In this document: one piece after another, positions 51,109 to 60,936 of the stretch
Layout: each line of letters opens with the position of its first letter
How positions within the stretch are numbered: position 1 is the stretch's first letter
Source of the DNA: Catenuloplanes indicus
GTDB taxonomy: Bacteria; Actinomycetota; Actinomycetes; Mycobacteriales; Micromonosporaceae
Reading direction: 5' to 3'
DNA length: 64,000 bases
NCBI RefSeq assembly: GCF_030813715.1
Contig: NZ_JAUSUZ010000001.1
Location: forward strand, 2,356,001 to 2,420,000
Position numbers and translations under genes: made by a program
The notes under the pieces: model-generated
Seen by the model: the letters and a program-made list of their open reading frames with translations, nothing else
Database searches by the model: none
What the model was told of the DNA's origin: nothing

Positions 51109-53718
51109 TCATCGGTAGACGGTCAGGATCAGGTCGCTGACCAGCGCGGTCCAGCCGGTCTGATGCCACGCGCCGAGGCCGGCCCCGTTGTCGCCGTGGA
51201 AGTACTCCGGGAAGACGATCCGGTCCTTCCAGTCCGGATGGGTCTGGAACAGTTCGCACTGACCGTAGATCGGCCGCCGCCCGTCCGCGTCCGGCAGGAA
51301 CAGCGAGATCAGCCGCTGCGACAGATCGTCCGCCACCTCGGTGAGCGTCACCTTCCTACCGGACCGGGTCGGGTACTCCACCAGCAGGTCGTCGCCGTAG
51401 AACGTGGCGAACTCGCGGACCGCCTCGATCAGCAGGTAGTTGGTCGGCATCCAGATCGGGCCGCGCCAGTTGGAGTTGCCGCCGAACAGGCCGCTGGTCG
51501 ACTCGGCCGGCTCGTAGCCGACCGTGAAGTCGGAGCCGCCGAGCCAGATCGTGAACGGCTTCTCCAGGTGGCTACGGGAGAGCGTGCGCAGACCGTACGG
51601 TGAGAGGAACTCCTCCTCGTCGAGCATGCGCGCCAGGATCCGCAGCAGCTGCTCCTGACCGACCATGGCGAGCAGCCGCTGCTGCCGTCCGCTGCCGGAG
51701 AGCCGCCGGGAGCCGACGATGTCCGCGTACTGCGGCCGGCGGTTCTGGAACCAGCGCACCCGCGCGGCCAGCTCCGGCAGCCGGGACAGCGTGACCGCGG
51801 TGAGCGTGCTGGTCGCGGCGAGCGGCAGCAGCCCGACCACGGACCGGACCTTGAGCGGCAGCTTCACGCCGTCCGGCAGCCGCAGCACGTCGTAGAAGAA
51901 CGAGTCCTCGTCGTTCCACAGGCCCTGCTGGTAGGCGGCCATCCCGATGTACGCGTAGTGCTCGAAGAACTTCGTGGCCACGTCCTCGTAGGTGTGGTCG
52001 TGGATGGCCAGCCGGACCGCCATGTCCAGCAGGTTCAGCGCGTACATCGCCATCCAGCCGGTGCCGTCGGACTGCTCCAGCACACCGGCGACCGGCAGCG
52101 CCGCGGACCGGTCGAACGGGCCGACGTTGTCCAGTCCGAGGAAGCCGCCCTCGAAGACGTTGTTGCCGTTGACGTCCTTGCGGTTGACCCACCAGGTGAA
52201 GTTGAGCAGCAGCTTGTGCAGCACCCGGGCGAGGAAGTCGTGGTCCCAGCCGCCGTCGATCTCGAAGACGCGCAGCGCCGCCCACGCGTGCACCGGCGGG
52301 TTCACGTCACCGAACGCCCATTCGTACGCCGGGATCTGGCCGTTGGGGTGCATGTACCACTCGCGGAGCAGGAGCAGCAGCTGCGACTTGGCGAACCCCG
52401 GGTCGACGCGTGCGATGGAGACGCAGTGGAACGCCAGGTCCCACGCCGCGTACCAGGGGTACTCCCACGGGTCCGGCATCGAGATGACGTCGAAGCTGTT
52501 CATGTGCCACCAGGCGCTGTTGCGCCCGTGCCGGCGCCCGGACGGCGGCGTGGAGCCGGGGTCGCCGGAGAGCCACTGCTCCACGTCGAAGTGGTAGAAC
52601 TGCTTGCCCCACATCAGGCCGGCGATCGCCTGCCGGGCCACGTTCGCGGCCTCGCGCGGCGCGGCGGCCGGGATCACCTCGGCGAAGAAGTCGTCAGCCT
52701 CGGCCGCGCGCAGCCGCATCACGGTGTCGAAGCCCTCGCCGAGATCCAGCGGGGACGCCGGGCCGGGCGCGGTCAGTGAGAGCCGCAGCCGGATCGCGAC
52801 CTGCGACCGAGCCGGCACGGTCACCGTGTAGTGCAGTGCCGCCTTGGTGCCCTCGCCGTCCGGGTTCACCGTCTCCGCGCCGTCCACCACGTAGTCGTTG
52901 ATGCCGTCCTTCGGGTACGCGCTGCGTCCCTCCAGCCCCCACAGCCGCTGCGTGTTGGTCTCGTTGTCGCAGGCCAGCGGCTCCGGCTCGCCGGATCCCT
53001 CCAGCACGATCTGGCCGAGCCCGCGGTGCTGCCCGATCAGCCGGCTGCCGGAGCCGAGGATGGTCGGCACGTGGTCGCGCCCGGGGATGCCCCACGACCA
53101 GGTGTTGCGGAACCACAGCGTGGGGAGCACGTGCAGCGTGGCCTCGTCCGGACCGCGGTTGGCGAGCGTGACCAGCATGCAGTAGTCGGTCGGCGAGGCC
53201 TTGGCGTAGTCGACGGTGACGGCCCAGAACCGGTCGTCGTCGAATACGCCGGTGTCGACCAGCTCGTACTCGCTCTCGTCACGGCGCCGGGTGCGGTTCG
53301 TCCGGACCAGGTCCTCGTACGGGAACGCGGCCTGCGGGTAGTGGTAGCGCCAGCGCATCCACGAGTGGGTGGGCGTGGAGTCCTCGTACCACCAGTAGTC
53401 CTTGACGTCCTCGCCGTGGTTGCCACCGTCGCCGCCGAGCCCGAACATCCGTTCCTTGAGGATGGAGTCCTTGCCGTTCCACAGGCCAAGCGCGAAGCAG
53501 AACAGCTGGCGGTCGTCGCAGACGCCGGCCATGCCGTCCTCGTTCCACCGGTAGACGCGCGACCGTGCGTGATCGTGCGGGAAGTAGTCCCAGGCGGTGC
53601 CGTGTTCACTGTAGTCCTCGCGGACCGTGCCCCAGGCGCGTTCCGACAGATACGGCCCCCACGCCCGCCACGGCTGCTCACCCGAGTCCGCCTGCGCGAG
53701 ACGCTCCCGTTCACTCAC
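51109..53718 (-). CDS. GH63-like glucosidase
   Basis: An 869-residue protein without signal peptide, related to the large GH63/MGH1-type (alpha/alpha)6-barrel glucosidases. Recognisable parts are the N-terminal beta domain (HDHARSRVYRWNEDGMAGVCDD, GLWNGKDSILKERMFGL) and the C-terminal barrel (residues about 350-869), with PDPWEYPWYAAWDLAFHCVSIA, VFEGGFLGLDNVGPFDRS, GGNSNWRGPIWMPTNYLLIE and PEYFHGDNGAGLGAWHQTGW. The acidic residues in AAWDLA and YFHGDNG are likely catalytic candidates. GH63 members act on alpha-glucosides. It is divergent from the debranching enzyme with a shared 130-base promoter region, so a role in alpha-glucan turnover is likely. The GTG start at 53718 follows GAGGTGAGGGG. 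Confidence 0.85.
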   Translation of the reverse strand: MSERERLAQADSGEQPWRAWGPYLSERAWGTVREDYSEHGTAWDYFPHDHARSRVYRWNEDGMAGVCDDRQLFCFALGLWNGKDSILKERMFGLGGDGGNHGEDVKDYWWYEDSTPTHSWMRWRYHYPQAAFPYEDLVRTNRTRRRDESEYELVDTGVFDDDRFWAVTVDYAKASPTDYCMLVTLANRGPDEATLHVLPTLWFRNTWSWGIPGRDHVPTILGSGSRLIGQHRGLGQIVLEGSGEPEPLACDNETNTQRLWGLEGRSAYPKDGINDYVVDGAETVNPDGEGTKAALHYTVTVPARSQVAIRLRLSLTAPGPASPLDLGEGFDTVMRLRAAEADDFFAEVIPAAAPREAANVARQAIAGLMWGKQFYHFDVEQWLSGDPGSTPPSGRRHGRNSAWWHMNSFDVISMPDPWEYPWYAAWDLAFHCVSIARVDPGFAKSQLLLLLREWYMHPNGQIPAYEWAFGDVNPPVHAWAALRVFEIDGGWDHDFLARVLHKLLLNFTWWVNRKDVNGNNVFEGGFLGLDNVGPFDRSAALPVAGVLEQSDGTGWMAMYALNLLDMAVRLAIHDHTYEDVATKFFEHYAYIGMAAYQQGLWNDEDSFFYDVLRLPDGVKLPLKVRSVVGLLPLAATSTLTAVTLSRLPELAARVRWFQNRRPQYADIVGSRRLSGSGRQQRLLAMVGQEQLLRILARMLDEEEFLSPYGLRTLSRSHLEKPFTIWLGGSDFTVGYEPAESTSGLFGGNSNWRGPIWMPTNYLLIEAVREFATFYGDDLLVEYPTRSGRKVTLTEVADDLSQRLISLFLPDADGRRPIYGQCELFQTHPDWKDRIVFPEYFHGDNGAGLGAWHQTGWTALVSDLILTVYR

Positions 53719-53848
53719 CGGCGCCCCTCACCTCCTCGTGAATCTTCCATAGGAGAACTTCCCAAGACAAAGTCGATCACACTAAACATTGTCGCCGTGG
53801 CGTGTTACCGCCACTCCACCGACGGCGTGAGTGATAGGTGCTGAAATC

Positions 53849-55750
53849 ATGATCCCGATCAGCTTCGGCCCTCAGGTCTGTGGCGCGCTCACCGAGGGCG
53901 CCGCGCGCGAGTGGCTGGTCCCGGACGGCCTCGGCGGATACGCCATGGGCACGGTCTCCGGCCTGCGCACCCGCCGCTACCACGGCCTCCTGATGGTCTC
54001 CGGCGCGACCGCGGCCGCACGCACGCTCGCGCTGGCCAGCCTGGACCCCGTGCTAACCATCGGCGGTGACGAGGTCCGGCTGGGTGTGCACGAGTGGGCG
54101 TCCGGCTCGGTCGCACCGGCCGGGCACGCGTTCCTGGAGCGGTTCTCGCTGATCGACGGTCTCCCCCGGTGGCGCTGGCGGGTCGGCGACGTGGTCCTCG
54201 AGCGCGAGCTGGCCATGGTGTACGGGCGCCCCGCGCTCGCCGTGGTGCACCGGCTGCTGGCCGGCGGCCCGGTCCGGCTCGACCTCCAGGCGCTCTGCAC
54301 CTGGCGGGACGGGCACGGTGAGCGCGGTGCGGGCGGTCCTCCGCTGGACCTACGACCGGCGGCCGGCGGCGTGGTGATCGAGAACGCCTACCGCCTGGAC
54401 GGCCCGGACTGGCGCGCGGCCGGCACCTGGTGGACCGGCGTGCACCATCGCGAGGAGGCCGTGCGCGGCCTGGCCGCCGACGAAGATCTCTGCCACGCCG
54501 GTACGTTCGGCGCCGAGCTGCGCGAGCCCGGCGACGTACTGGAGGTGCGGGCCTGGGCCGGCGCACTGGACGACACGCCGCCGCCGGCCCGCGAGGTGAT
54601 CTCCGCGGCCCGCCGCCGGAACCGCGCCGTGGTCGCCGCGGCCGCGCCGTCCGACGACGTGGACGCCACGCTCGCGCTCGCGGCGGACGCGTTCGTGGTC
54701 CGCACCGGCTCCACACCGGACGTGGTCGCCGGGTACCCCTGGTTCGGCGCCTGGTCCCGGGACACCATGATCGCCTACGAGGGCCTGCTGCTCAGCACGA
54801 ACCGCGCGGAGGAGGGCCGGCGGCTGCTGCTCGGCTACGCGAGCACGCTCTCCGAGGGCATGCTGGCGAACACCGCGGACACCGGCAGCGTCGAGTACAA
54901 CACGGTGGACGGCACGCTCTGGTTCCTGCACGCGGTGGCCCGGCACGTGACCGTCACCGGCGACACCGACCTGGCCGAGGAGCTGCTGCCGGCGCTGCGC
55001 GACGTGGTGGACGCACACCTGCGCGGCACCCGCTACGGCATCCGCGTCGACCCGGACGACGGCCTGCTCACCCAGGGCGCCGCCGGGGAGGCGCTGACCT
55101 GGATGGACGCCCGGGTGCGTGGCGTGCCGGTGACCGCGCGGGCCGGGAAGCCGGTCGAGGTGAACGCCCTCTGGATCAACGGCCTGGCCGGTATCGTGGA
55201 CCTCGCACGGCGCACCCGGAGTGACGCCGGCGCGGCTCCGGCCGCGCACCGCGCCGCGCTGGCCTCGTTCCGCCGTCGCTTCCCGGCACCCGCCGGGTGG
55301 CTCTACGACGTGGTCGACGGCCCGCACGGCGACGACGCGTCGCTTCGCCCCAACCAATTGTTGGCCTGGTCTTTGCCGTACGCACCGATGCGTGCGGATG
55401 CACGTGCTCTCCGTGCAATTTCCAAGGGATTGCTGACACCGATCGGCCTCCGCAGCCTGGGCCCTCGAGAAATGGGTTTCCTCGGCGCGCACCGTGGAAA
55501 TTCCGACGCCAGGGATGGCGCGTATCACATGGGCACGGTGTGGCCGTGGTGGGTGGGGCCATTTATCGATACGTGTGCGAAGTCCGCCGTGTCAGATGGC
55601 GAACTACTCTCCAGTATCGAAGGTCATTTGACCGAGTTTGGCCTAGGCTCTGTCACTGAAACAGCGGACGGTGAGCCACCTCACTCGGCTACGGGTTGCC
55701 CGTTTCAAGCGTGGTCGGTCGGGGAACTAGTTCGCGTCCGTCGGTGTTGA
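53849..55750 (+). CDS. Glycogen debranching enzyme (amylo-alpha-1,6-glucosidase type)
   Basis: A 633-residue protein from the ATG at 53849. The N-terminal domain begins FGPQVCGALTEGAAREWLVPDGLGGYAMGT, the usual start of archaeal/actinobacterial debranching enzymes; the C-terminal GH133-type barrel has YPWFGAWSRDTMIAYEGLLL, NTADTGSVEYNTVDGTLWFLHA, LTWMDARVRGVPVTARAGKPVEVNALW and GAYHMGTVWPWWVGPF. It removes alpha-1,6 branches from glycogen. From about 55350 to the stop, codon choice shifts abruptly to A/T-ending codons (TTG, CGT, GCA, GAA, CTA, TTT) with lower GC, although the reading frame and family motifs continue. This points to a recombined 3' end. Confidence 0.88.
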   Translation: MIPISFGPQVCGALTEGAAREWLVPDGLGGYAMGTVSGLRTRRYHGLLMVSGATAAARTLALASLDPVLTIGGDEVRLGVHEWASGSVAPAGHAFLERFSLIDGLPRWRWRVGDVVLERELAMVYGRPALAVVHRLLAGGPVRLDLQALCTWRDGHGERGAGGPPLDLRPAAGGVVIENAYRLDGPDWRAAGTWWTGVHHREEAVRGLAADEDLCHAGTFGAELREPGDVLEVRAWAGALDDTPPPAREVISAARRRNRAVVAAAAPSDDVDATLALAADAFVVRTGSTPDVVAGYPWFGAWSRDTMIAYEGLLLSTNRAEEGRRLLLGYASTLSEGMLANTADTGSVEYNTVDGTLWFLHAVARHVTVTGDTDLAEELLPALRDVVDAHLRGTRYGIRVDPDDGLLTQGAAGEALTWMDARVRGVPVTARAGKPVEVNALWINGLAGIVDLARRTRSDAGAAPAAHRAALASFRRRFPAPAGWLYDVVDGPHGDDASLRPNQLLAWSLPYAPMRADARALRAISKGLLTPIGLRSLGPREMGFLGAHRGNSDARDGAYHMGTVWPWWVGPFIDTCAKSAVSDGELLSSIEGHLTEFGLGSVTETADGEPPHSATGCPFQAWSVGELVRVRRC

Positions 55751-55911
55751 TCAACCTTGGTTACACGACGGCAACCGGGGTGTCTTCGCTGGTTTCCACG
55801 GGTAGGGCAAGATAAGGCCATCCCAACGACGCGCTGACACCCTTCTGAACCTGTTTTGAGGGGCGTCCGCTGGCGTGTGCCTAGGGACGAATCTGCGAGG
55901 GGGCCGGGCCT

Positions 55912-57255
55912 ATGTCACCAAACGCCGACATCATCGAGATGCGGACCGCGCGTCCGCAACGCGTGCTGATGCTCTCCTGGGAGTACCCCCCGGTGGTGGT
56001 GGGTGGCCTCGGCCGGCACGTGCACGCGCTCTCGATCGCGCTCGCCCAGGCCGGTCACGAGGTCACGGTGGTCACCCGGCACGTCGCCGGCGCACCGCTG
56101 GAGGAGTACGCGGACGGTGTCCGCATCGTCCGCGCCCCGGAGGACCCGCCGGTCTTCCCGCTCGCCACGCCCTCGCTGCTCGCCTGGACCATGGCCTTCA
56201 ACCACACGCTCACCCGCGCGGCCCTGCGGGCGGCGGAGTCCGGTGAGTACGACGTGATCCACGCGCACGACTGGCTCGTCACGCACACCGCGGTCACGCT
56301 CAAGGAGCACCTCGACATCCCCCTCGTCGCCACGATCCACGCCACCGAGGCCGGCCGTCACCAGGGCTGGCTCCCGGAGGAGATGAACAAGGCGATCCAC
56401 ACCGTCGAGTGGTGGCTCGCGCAGGAGGCGGTCCGCGTCATCGTCTGCTCGGAGTACATGCGGTGGGAGGTGAACCGGCTCCTCGACCTCCCCGCGGCCC
56501 GGATGGACGTCGTGCCCAACGGGGTCGACGACACCATGTGGCGTGCCCAGCCCCGCGCCGTCGCCGCCGCCCGCTCCAAGTTCGCCGGTGACGGCCCGCT
56601 GATCGGGTTCGCCGGCCGCCTGGTCTACGAGAAGGGCGTGCAGCACCTGGTCAACGCGGTGCCGAAGCTCAAGCACCGGCACCCGGGCCTGCGGGTGGTC
56701 ATCGCCGGCGACGGTCCGTACCGGTCGGAGTTGCAGGCCGAGGCCGCACGGCTCCAGCTGGACGACACCGTCACGTTCGCCGGCTTCATGAACGAGAAGC
56801 AGCTGCCCGCGGTTCTCGCCGCCACCGACGCCACGGTCATCCCGAGCCTCTACGAGCCGTTCGGCATGATCGCGCTGGAGGCCGCCTCGGCCGGCGCGCC
56901 GATCGCGGTCTCCTCGACCGGCGGCCTCGCCGAGATCGTCGAGCCCGGCGTCACCGGCGTCACGTTCCCGCACAGCAACCCGGACGCGCTGGCCGACGCG
57001 GTCGACTCGCTGCTGGCCGACGAGGTGTTCGCGCGCCGCGTCGCCCGGCAGGCGCGCTCGATGGTCACCGAGCGGTACGGCTGGGGCACGATCGCGGCTC
57101 GCACCGCCGCCGCGTACGGCTCGGCGATGCGGGAAGCACCCGCCTTCAACACCAAGCAGGCCGAGGCGCAGCTCGCCGCCGGCCGGCCGAAGGCCGTCGT
57201 GCCCGAGGGCAACCTCCTGCACGGCCTGATGAACGCCGCCTCGTCCGCCGTCTAG
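55912..57255 (+). CDS. GT4 alpha-glucosyltransferase (Rv3032-like, glycogen/glucan synthase)
   Basis: A 447-residue GT-B glycosyltransferase of family GT4. The N-terminal [22 protein letters not shown] is nearly that of mycobacterial Rv3032, an alpha-1,4-glucosyltransferase in glycogen and methylglucose lipopolysaccharide synthesis. Donor-binding motifs [16 protein letters not shown] and the E-x7-E motif in [27 protein letters not shown] are intact. It has no membrane segment and is cytoplasmic. It lies between the debranching enzyme and the branching enzyme on the same strand, so it probably elongates the alpha-1,4 chains of the same polymer from a nucleotide glucose. Confidence 0.88.
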   Translation: MSPNADIIEMRTARPQRVLMLSWEYPPVVVGGLGRHVHALSIALAQAGHEVTVVTRHVAGAPLEEYADGVRIVRAPEDPPVFPLATPSLLAWTMAFNHTLTRAALRAAESGEYDVIHAHDWLVTHTAVTLKEHLDIPLVATIHATEAGRHQGWLPEEMNKAIHTVEWWLAQEAVRVIVCSEYMRWEVNRLLDLPAARMDVVPNGVDDTMWRAQPRAVAAARSKFAGDGPLIGFAGRLVYEKGVQHLVNAVPKLKHRHPGLRVVIAGDGPYRSELQAEAARLQLDDTVTFAGFMNEKQLPAVLAATDATVIPSLYEPFGMIALEAASAGAPIAVSSTGGLAEIVEPGVTGVTFPHSNPDALADAVDSLLADEVFARRVARQARSMVTERYGWGTIAARTAAAYGSAMREAPAFNTKQAEAQLAAGRPKAVVPEGNLLHGLMNAASSAV

Positions 57256-57359
57256 GATCCCCCCGATCTTCCGGCTCTCTCCGCTGGCCGCCGCCCCTCG
57301 CGACGGCCAGCGGAACCTTTTCCGCCATCGAACTCCAGGTTGCGAGGCTTACCGCTCCC

Positions 57360-59240
57360 GTGTCCGACAGCAACGACAGCAACGACTTCATCGGCGAGAT
57401 CGACCGCTGGCTGCTCTCCCAGGGGCGGCACGAGAGGCTCTGGACGGTGCTCGGCGCGCACCCCACCGACGACGGCTGCCACTTCGCGGTCTGGGCGCCG
57501 AACGCGCGCGAGATCCGGGTGATCGGCGACTTCGCCGGCTGGGGTGCGGACGACGGCATACCCATGCGCAACCTCGGGGACAGCGGCGTCTGGGCCGTCT
57601 TCGTGCCGGGCGCGGCCATCGGCCAGCACTACAAGTACAAGATCCACGGCGCGGACGGCTCGTGGATGGACCGGGCCGACCCGCTGGCCGTGGCGACCGA
57701 GGTCCCCCCGCGTACCGCGTCCAGGATCTTCCGGTCCGAGCACAAGTGGGACGACGGCGACTGGATGGCCGCACGCGCCGGCCAGACCGAGCACCACCGG
57801 CAACCGATGAGCGTGTACGAGGTGCACCTCGGCTCCTGGCGCCCGGGCCTCGGCTACCGCGAGCTCGCCGACCAGCTGACCGAGTACGTGAGCGACCTCG
57901 GCTTCACGCACGTCGAGCTGATGCCGGTGATGGAGCATCCGTTCGGCGGCTCCTGGGGCTACCAGGTGACCGGCTACTACGCGCCGACGTCCCGGTTCGG
58001 CACGCCGGACGAGTTCCGCTACCTGGTCGACCGGCTGCACCAGGCCGGCGTCGGCGTGCTGCTCGACTGGGTGCCCGCGCACTTCCCCAAGGACGAGTGG
58101 GCGCTGGCCAACTTCGACGGCACCGCGCTCTACGAGCACCCGGACCCGCACCGCGGCGAGCACCCGGACTGGGGCAGCCTGATCTTCAACTACGGCCGCT
58201 GGGAGGTGCGCAACTTCCTGGTCGCGAACGCGCTGTACTGGCTGGAGGAGTTCCACGTCGACGGCCTGCGGGTGGACGCGGTCGCCTCGATGCTCTACCT
58301 CGACTACTCCCGCGAGCACGGCAAGTGGTCGCCGAACGAGCACGGCGGCAACGAGAACCTCGAGGCCATCGCGTTCCTCCGCGAGCTGAACGCGGTCGTC
58401 TACCGCGAGCACCCCGGCGCCGTCATGATCGCCGAGGAGTCCACCGCGTTCCCCGGCGTCTCGCGGCCCACCGACTGGGGCGGCCTCGGCTTCGGCCTGA
58501 AGTGGAACATGGGCTGGATGCACGACACGCTGGAGTACGTCGAGCGCGACCCGGTCTACCGCAAGCACCACCACGACCAGCTGACCTGGCCGTCCTGTTA
58601 CGCGTTCGACGAGCAGTTCACGCTGCCGATCAGCCACGACGAGGTGGTGCACGGCAAGAAGTCGCTGATCGCGAAGCTGCCCGGCGACCGCTGGCAGCGC
58701 CTGGCCGGGCTGCGCGGCTTCCTCGGCTACATGTGGTCGTTCCCCGGCAAGCAGCTGCTCTTCATGGGCTCCGAGCTGGCCGACGAGCAGGAGTGGGCGG
58801 AGCACCGCGGCCTCGACTGGCACGTGCTCGGCGACCCGGCCGTCCAGGGCGTGCACGCGACGCTGCGCGACCTCAACCGGGTCTACCGCGAGTCCCGCGC
58901 GCTCTGGTCACAGGACACGGTGCCGCAGGGCTTCCGCTGGATCGCCCACGACGACTGGCAGAACAACGTCATCTCCTACCTGCGTTGGGGCGACGACGGC
59001 TCCGTCATGGCGTGCGTCGCCAACTTCTCCGGCGTCCCGCGCACCGGCTACCGCATCGGCCTCCCGCGGGGCGGCCGCTGGGACGAGGTCCTGAACACCG
59101 ACGCCGCCCACTACGGCGGCACCGGCACCGGCAACTTCGGCGCCGTCCACGCCGACGGCCACGGCTCACACGGCCTGCCGCACTCCACCGAGATCGCGGT
59201 CGGCCCGTACGCGGTGGTCTGGTTCCGCCCCGCTGCCTGA
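57360..59240 (+). CDS. glgB: 1,4-alpha-glucan branching enzyme GlgB
   Basis: A 626-residue GH13 enzyme. An N-terminal CBM48 domain (about 30-120; [20 protein letters not shown]) is followed by the barrel with [24 protein letters not shown], the nucleophile Asp in [13 protein letters not shown], the acid/base Glu in [10 protein letters not shown], and [12 protein letters not shown]. It makes alpha-1,6 branches by cutting and transferring alpha-1,4 chains. It is somewhat shorter than E. coli GlgB because it lacks the first N-terminal module, as in several other bacteria. It starts at a GTG; GAGG lies 13 bases upstream. It is 104 bases downstream of the GT4 gene and probably cotranscribed. Confidence 0.95.
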   Translation: MSDSNDSNDFIGEIDRWLLSQGRHERLWTVLGAHPTDDGCHFAVWAPNAREIRVIGDFAGWGADDGIPMRNLGDSGVWAVFVPGAAIGQHYKYKIHGADGSWMDRADPLAVATEVPPRTASRIFRSEHKWDDGDWMAARAGQTEHHRQPMSVYEVHLGSWRPGLGYRELADQLTEYVSDLGFTHVELMPVMEHPFGGSWGYQVTGYYAPTSRFGTPDEFRYLVDRLHQAGVGVLLDWVPAHFPKDEWALANFDGTALYEHPDPHRGEHPDWGSLIFNYGRWEVRNFLVANALYWLEEFHVDGLRVDAVASMLYLDYSREHGKWSPNEHGGNENLEAIAFLRELNAVVYREHPGAVMIAEESTAFPGVSRPTDWGGLGFGLKWNMGWMHDTLEYVERDPVYRKHHHDQLTWPSCYAFDEQFTLPISHDEVVHGKKSLIAKLPGDRWQRLAGLRGFLGYMWSFPGKQLLFMGSELADEQEWAEHRGLDWHVLGDPAVQGVHATLRDLNRVYRESRALWSQDTVPQGFRWIAHDDWQNNVISYLRWGDDGSVMACVANFSGVPRTGYRIGLPRGGRWDEVLNTDAAHYGGTGTGNFGAVHADGHGSHGLPHSTEIAVGPYAVVWFRPAA

Positions 59241-59246
59241 CGTCTC

Positions 59247-59279
59247 CGCGGCCCTCACTCGTTCGTGGTGGGGGCCGCG
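59247..59279 (+). terminator. Hairpin after glgB
   Basis: CGCGGCCC with GGGCCGCG, extended inward by CAC/GTG, starts six bases after the glgB stop. Confidence 0.6.
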
Positions 59280-59327
59280 ACGCGGATAGGACAGGATCTG
59301 TCCGCCTCTGTTCCTACGCTGCATCTC

Positions 59328-59822
59328 ATGACGATGACATCGGAACGAGCCGACCTGATCGCCCTGCTGGACCGGCACCGCGGCTTCCTGCGTTTCACGG
59401 TGCGGGGGCTGACCGACGAGCAGGCCGCGTCGCAGCCCATCCCGAGCACCACGCTGTCGCTCGGCGGCCTGATCAAGCACGTGTCCGCGACCGAGCACTC
59501 CTGGGTCACGTTCGCGACCGGCGGCGCCGCGGCCATGCAGGCCGAGCCGAACGACTGGGTCAACGGCTTCCGGATGGTCGAGGGCGAGACGCTGGCCGGG
59601 CTGCTCGCCGACTACGAGAAGGTCGCCGCGCGCACCGACGACCTGGCCGCGACCGCCGACCTCGACGCCGCCCACGCGCTTCCCGAGGCACCCTGGTTCG
59701 AGCCCGGCGCCAGCTGGTCGGTCCGCCGCGTCCTGATGCACATCATCGCGGAGACGTCCCAGCACTCCGGCCACGCGGACCTGCTCCGCGAGGCCATCGA
59801 CGGCCAGAAGACCATGGGCTGA
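59328..59822 (+). CDS. DinB-like (DUF664) putative metal-dependent thiol transferase
   Basis: A 164-residue four-helix-bundle protein of the DinB/YfiT superfamily, DUF664 type: LIALLDRHRGFLRFTVRGLTDEQAASQPIPSTTLSLGGLIKHVSATEHSW and the C-terminal HIIAETSQHSGHADLLREAIDG. The three metal-ligand histidines are the His in GGLIKH and the two in the HxxxxxxxHxGH region. In actinobacteria members of this superfamily include mycothiol-dependent detoxification enzymes. TACGCT seven bases before the ATG and the lack of a ribosome binding site suggest a leaderless message. Confidence 0.85.
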   Translation: MTMTSERADLIALLDRHRGFLRFTVRGLTDEQAASQPIPSTTLSLGGLIKHVSATEHSWVTFATGGAAAMQAEPNDWVNGFRMVEGETLAGLLADYEKVAARTDDLAATADLDAAHALPEAPWFEPGASWSVRRVLMHIIAETSQHSGHADLLREAIDGQKTMG

Positions 59823-59860
59823 AAACCTCGCGCCAACTCGGCCCCCGCAGCGGCAACCGG

Positions 59861-60094
59861 GCGCTCCGCGCCCGAAATATCGTGATATCTCATCCTGGCT
59901 GGGGTGTTGCCCGCCAGCGAACGACGCCACTCAGCCCTGTGTGATCAATCAGTGGAGCAAAAGGGATATCAACTTCGCTAAATGACCTCCGTTTCGCTCC
60001 ACTGATTGATCACACAGGCTTCGCACCCACGGCGGACGCGATCACCAGGTGCGGCGGCCGAGGACTTTATCCGGACATTTCGGGCGCGAAGCGC
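59861..60094. repeat. Nested inverted-repeat element (MITE-like) in a gene-free gap
   Basis: The outer arms GCGCTCCGCGCCCGAAATAT (59861-59880) and its near-complement at 60075-60094 match at 18 of 20 bases. Inside lies a perfect 23-bp inverted repeat (59936-59958 with 59996-60018, core GTGATCAATCAGTGGAGC) around a 37-base AT-richer loop containing GGATATCAAC. No transposase is present. The symmetric nesting could be a non-autonomous mobile element, a large terminator/RNA structure or a binding site. Between 59822 and 60265 I find no protein gene. Confidence 0.6.
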
Positions 60095-60264
60095 ATTGGC
60101 CGGCCACGCAGGCCGGCTCGGCACCGATGGCGCGCTGGCCGCTCCCGCCGAGGCGCAGCCCACCATGCGCGGCCCCGCCATGCGCGGCCCGCGCCTCGGC
60201 GCGAGCGGGCAACGGGGTGGATAGTGCTGGGGAAGTGACCGCGCCGGAAACGGAAATATCCGCT

Positions 60265-60936
60265 TTAATGCAACCAGGTGGGGCGCACCAGCGCGGATTC
60301 GTAGGCGAAGACGACCAGCTGGGCGCGGTCGCGCGCGGCGAGCTTGATCATTGCGCGGGAGACGTGGGTCTTGGCGGTGGCGGGGCTGACGTGCAGGCGC
60401 TCGGCGATCTCGTCGTTGTTGAGGCCCTCGCCGACCAGCGCGACCACCTCGCGCTCGCGGTCGGTGAGCGGGTCGGCCGAGGGTGGCGGCGGTGCGGGCG
60501 TGCTGCGGCCCTTCGTGGCGAACTCCGCGATCAGGCGGCGGGTGACGCCGGGTGACAGCAGGCCGTCGCCGGCCGCGACCGCACGCACGCCGCGCAGCAG
60601 GTCGACCGGTTCGGTGTCCTTGACCAGGAAGCCGGACGCGCCGACCCGCAGCGCCTCGAACAGGTACTCGTCCAGCTCGAACGTGGTCAGGATGATGATT
60701 CTCGTGTCGGTCAGCGCGGGGTCGGCGACGATCCGGCGGGTGGCCTCCAGCCCGTCGACGCCGGGCATGCGGATGTCCATCAGCACCACGTCCGGCCGGG
60801 TGCGCGCGGCCAGCGTGACCGCGGCCAGGCCGTCCGCGGCCTCGCCGACCACCTCGATGCCGGGTTCCGCGTCCAGCAGCGCACGGAACCCGGCCCGGAC
60901 CAGCGCCTGGTCGTCGGCGAGCAGCACCTTGATCAC
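60265..60936 (-). CDS. NarL/FixJ-type response regulator
   Basis: A 223-residue regulator with receiver (LLADDQALVRAG, acceptor Asp in VVLMDIRMPGVDG, TTFE, LVKDTEP) and LuxR helix-turn-helix (LTDREREVVALVGEGLNNDEIAERLHVSPATAKTHVSRAMIKL region). The GTG start overlaps the kinase stop (GTGA). An extended upstream frame exists but the conserved receiver starts at this GTG, with GGGGGAGA before it. A paralogous pair is at 28337-30129. Confidence 0.9.
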   Translation of the reverse strand: MIKVLLADDQALVRAGFRALLDAEPGIEVVGEAADGLAAVTLAARTRPDVVLMDIRMPGVDGLEATRRIVADPALTDTRIIILTTFELDEYLFEALRVGASGFLVKDTEPVDLLRGVRAVAAGDGLLSPGVTRRLIAEFATKGRSTPAPPPPSADPLTDREREVVALVGEGLNNDEIAERLHVSPATAKTHVSRAMIKLAARDRAQLVVFAYESALVRPTWLH

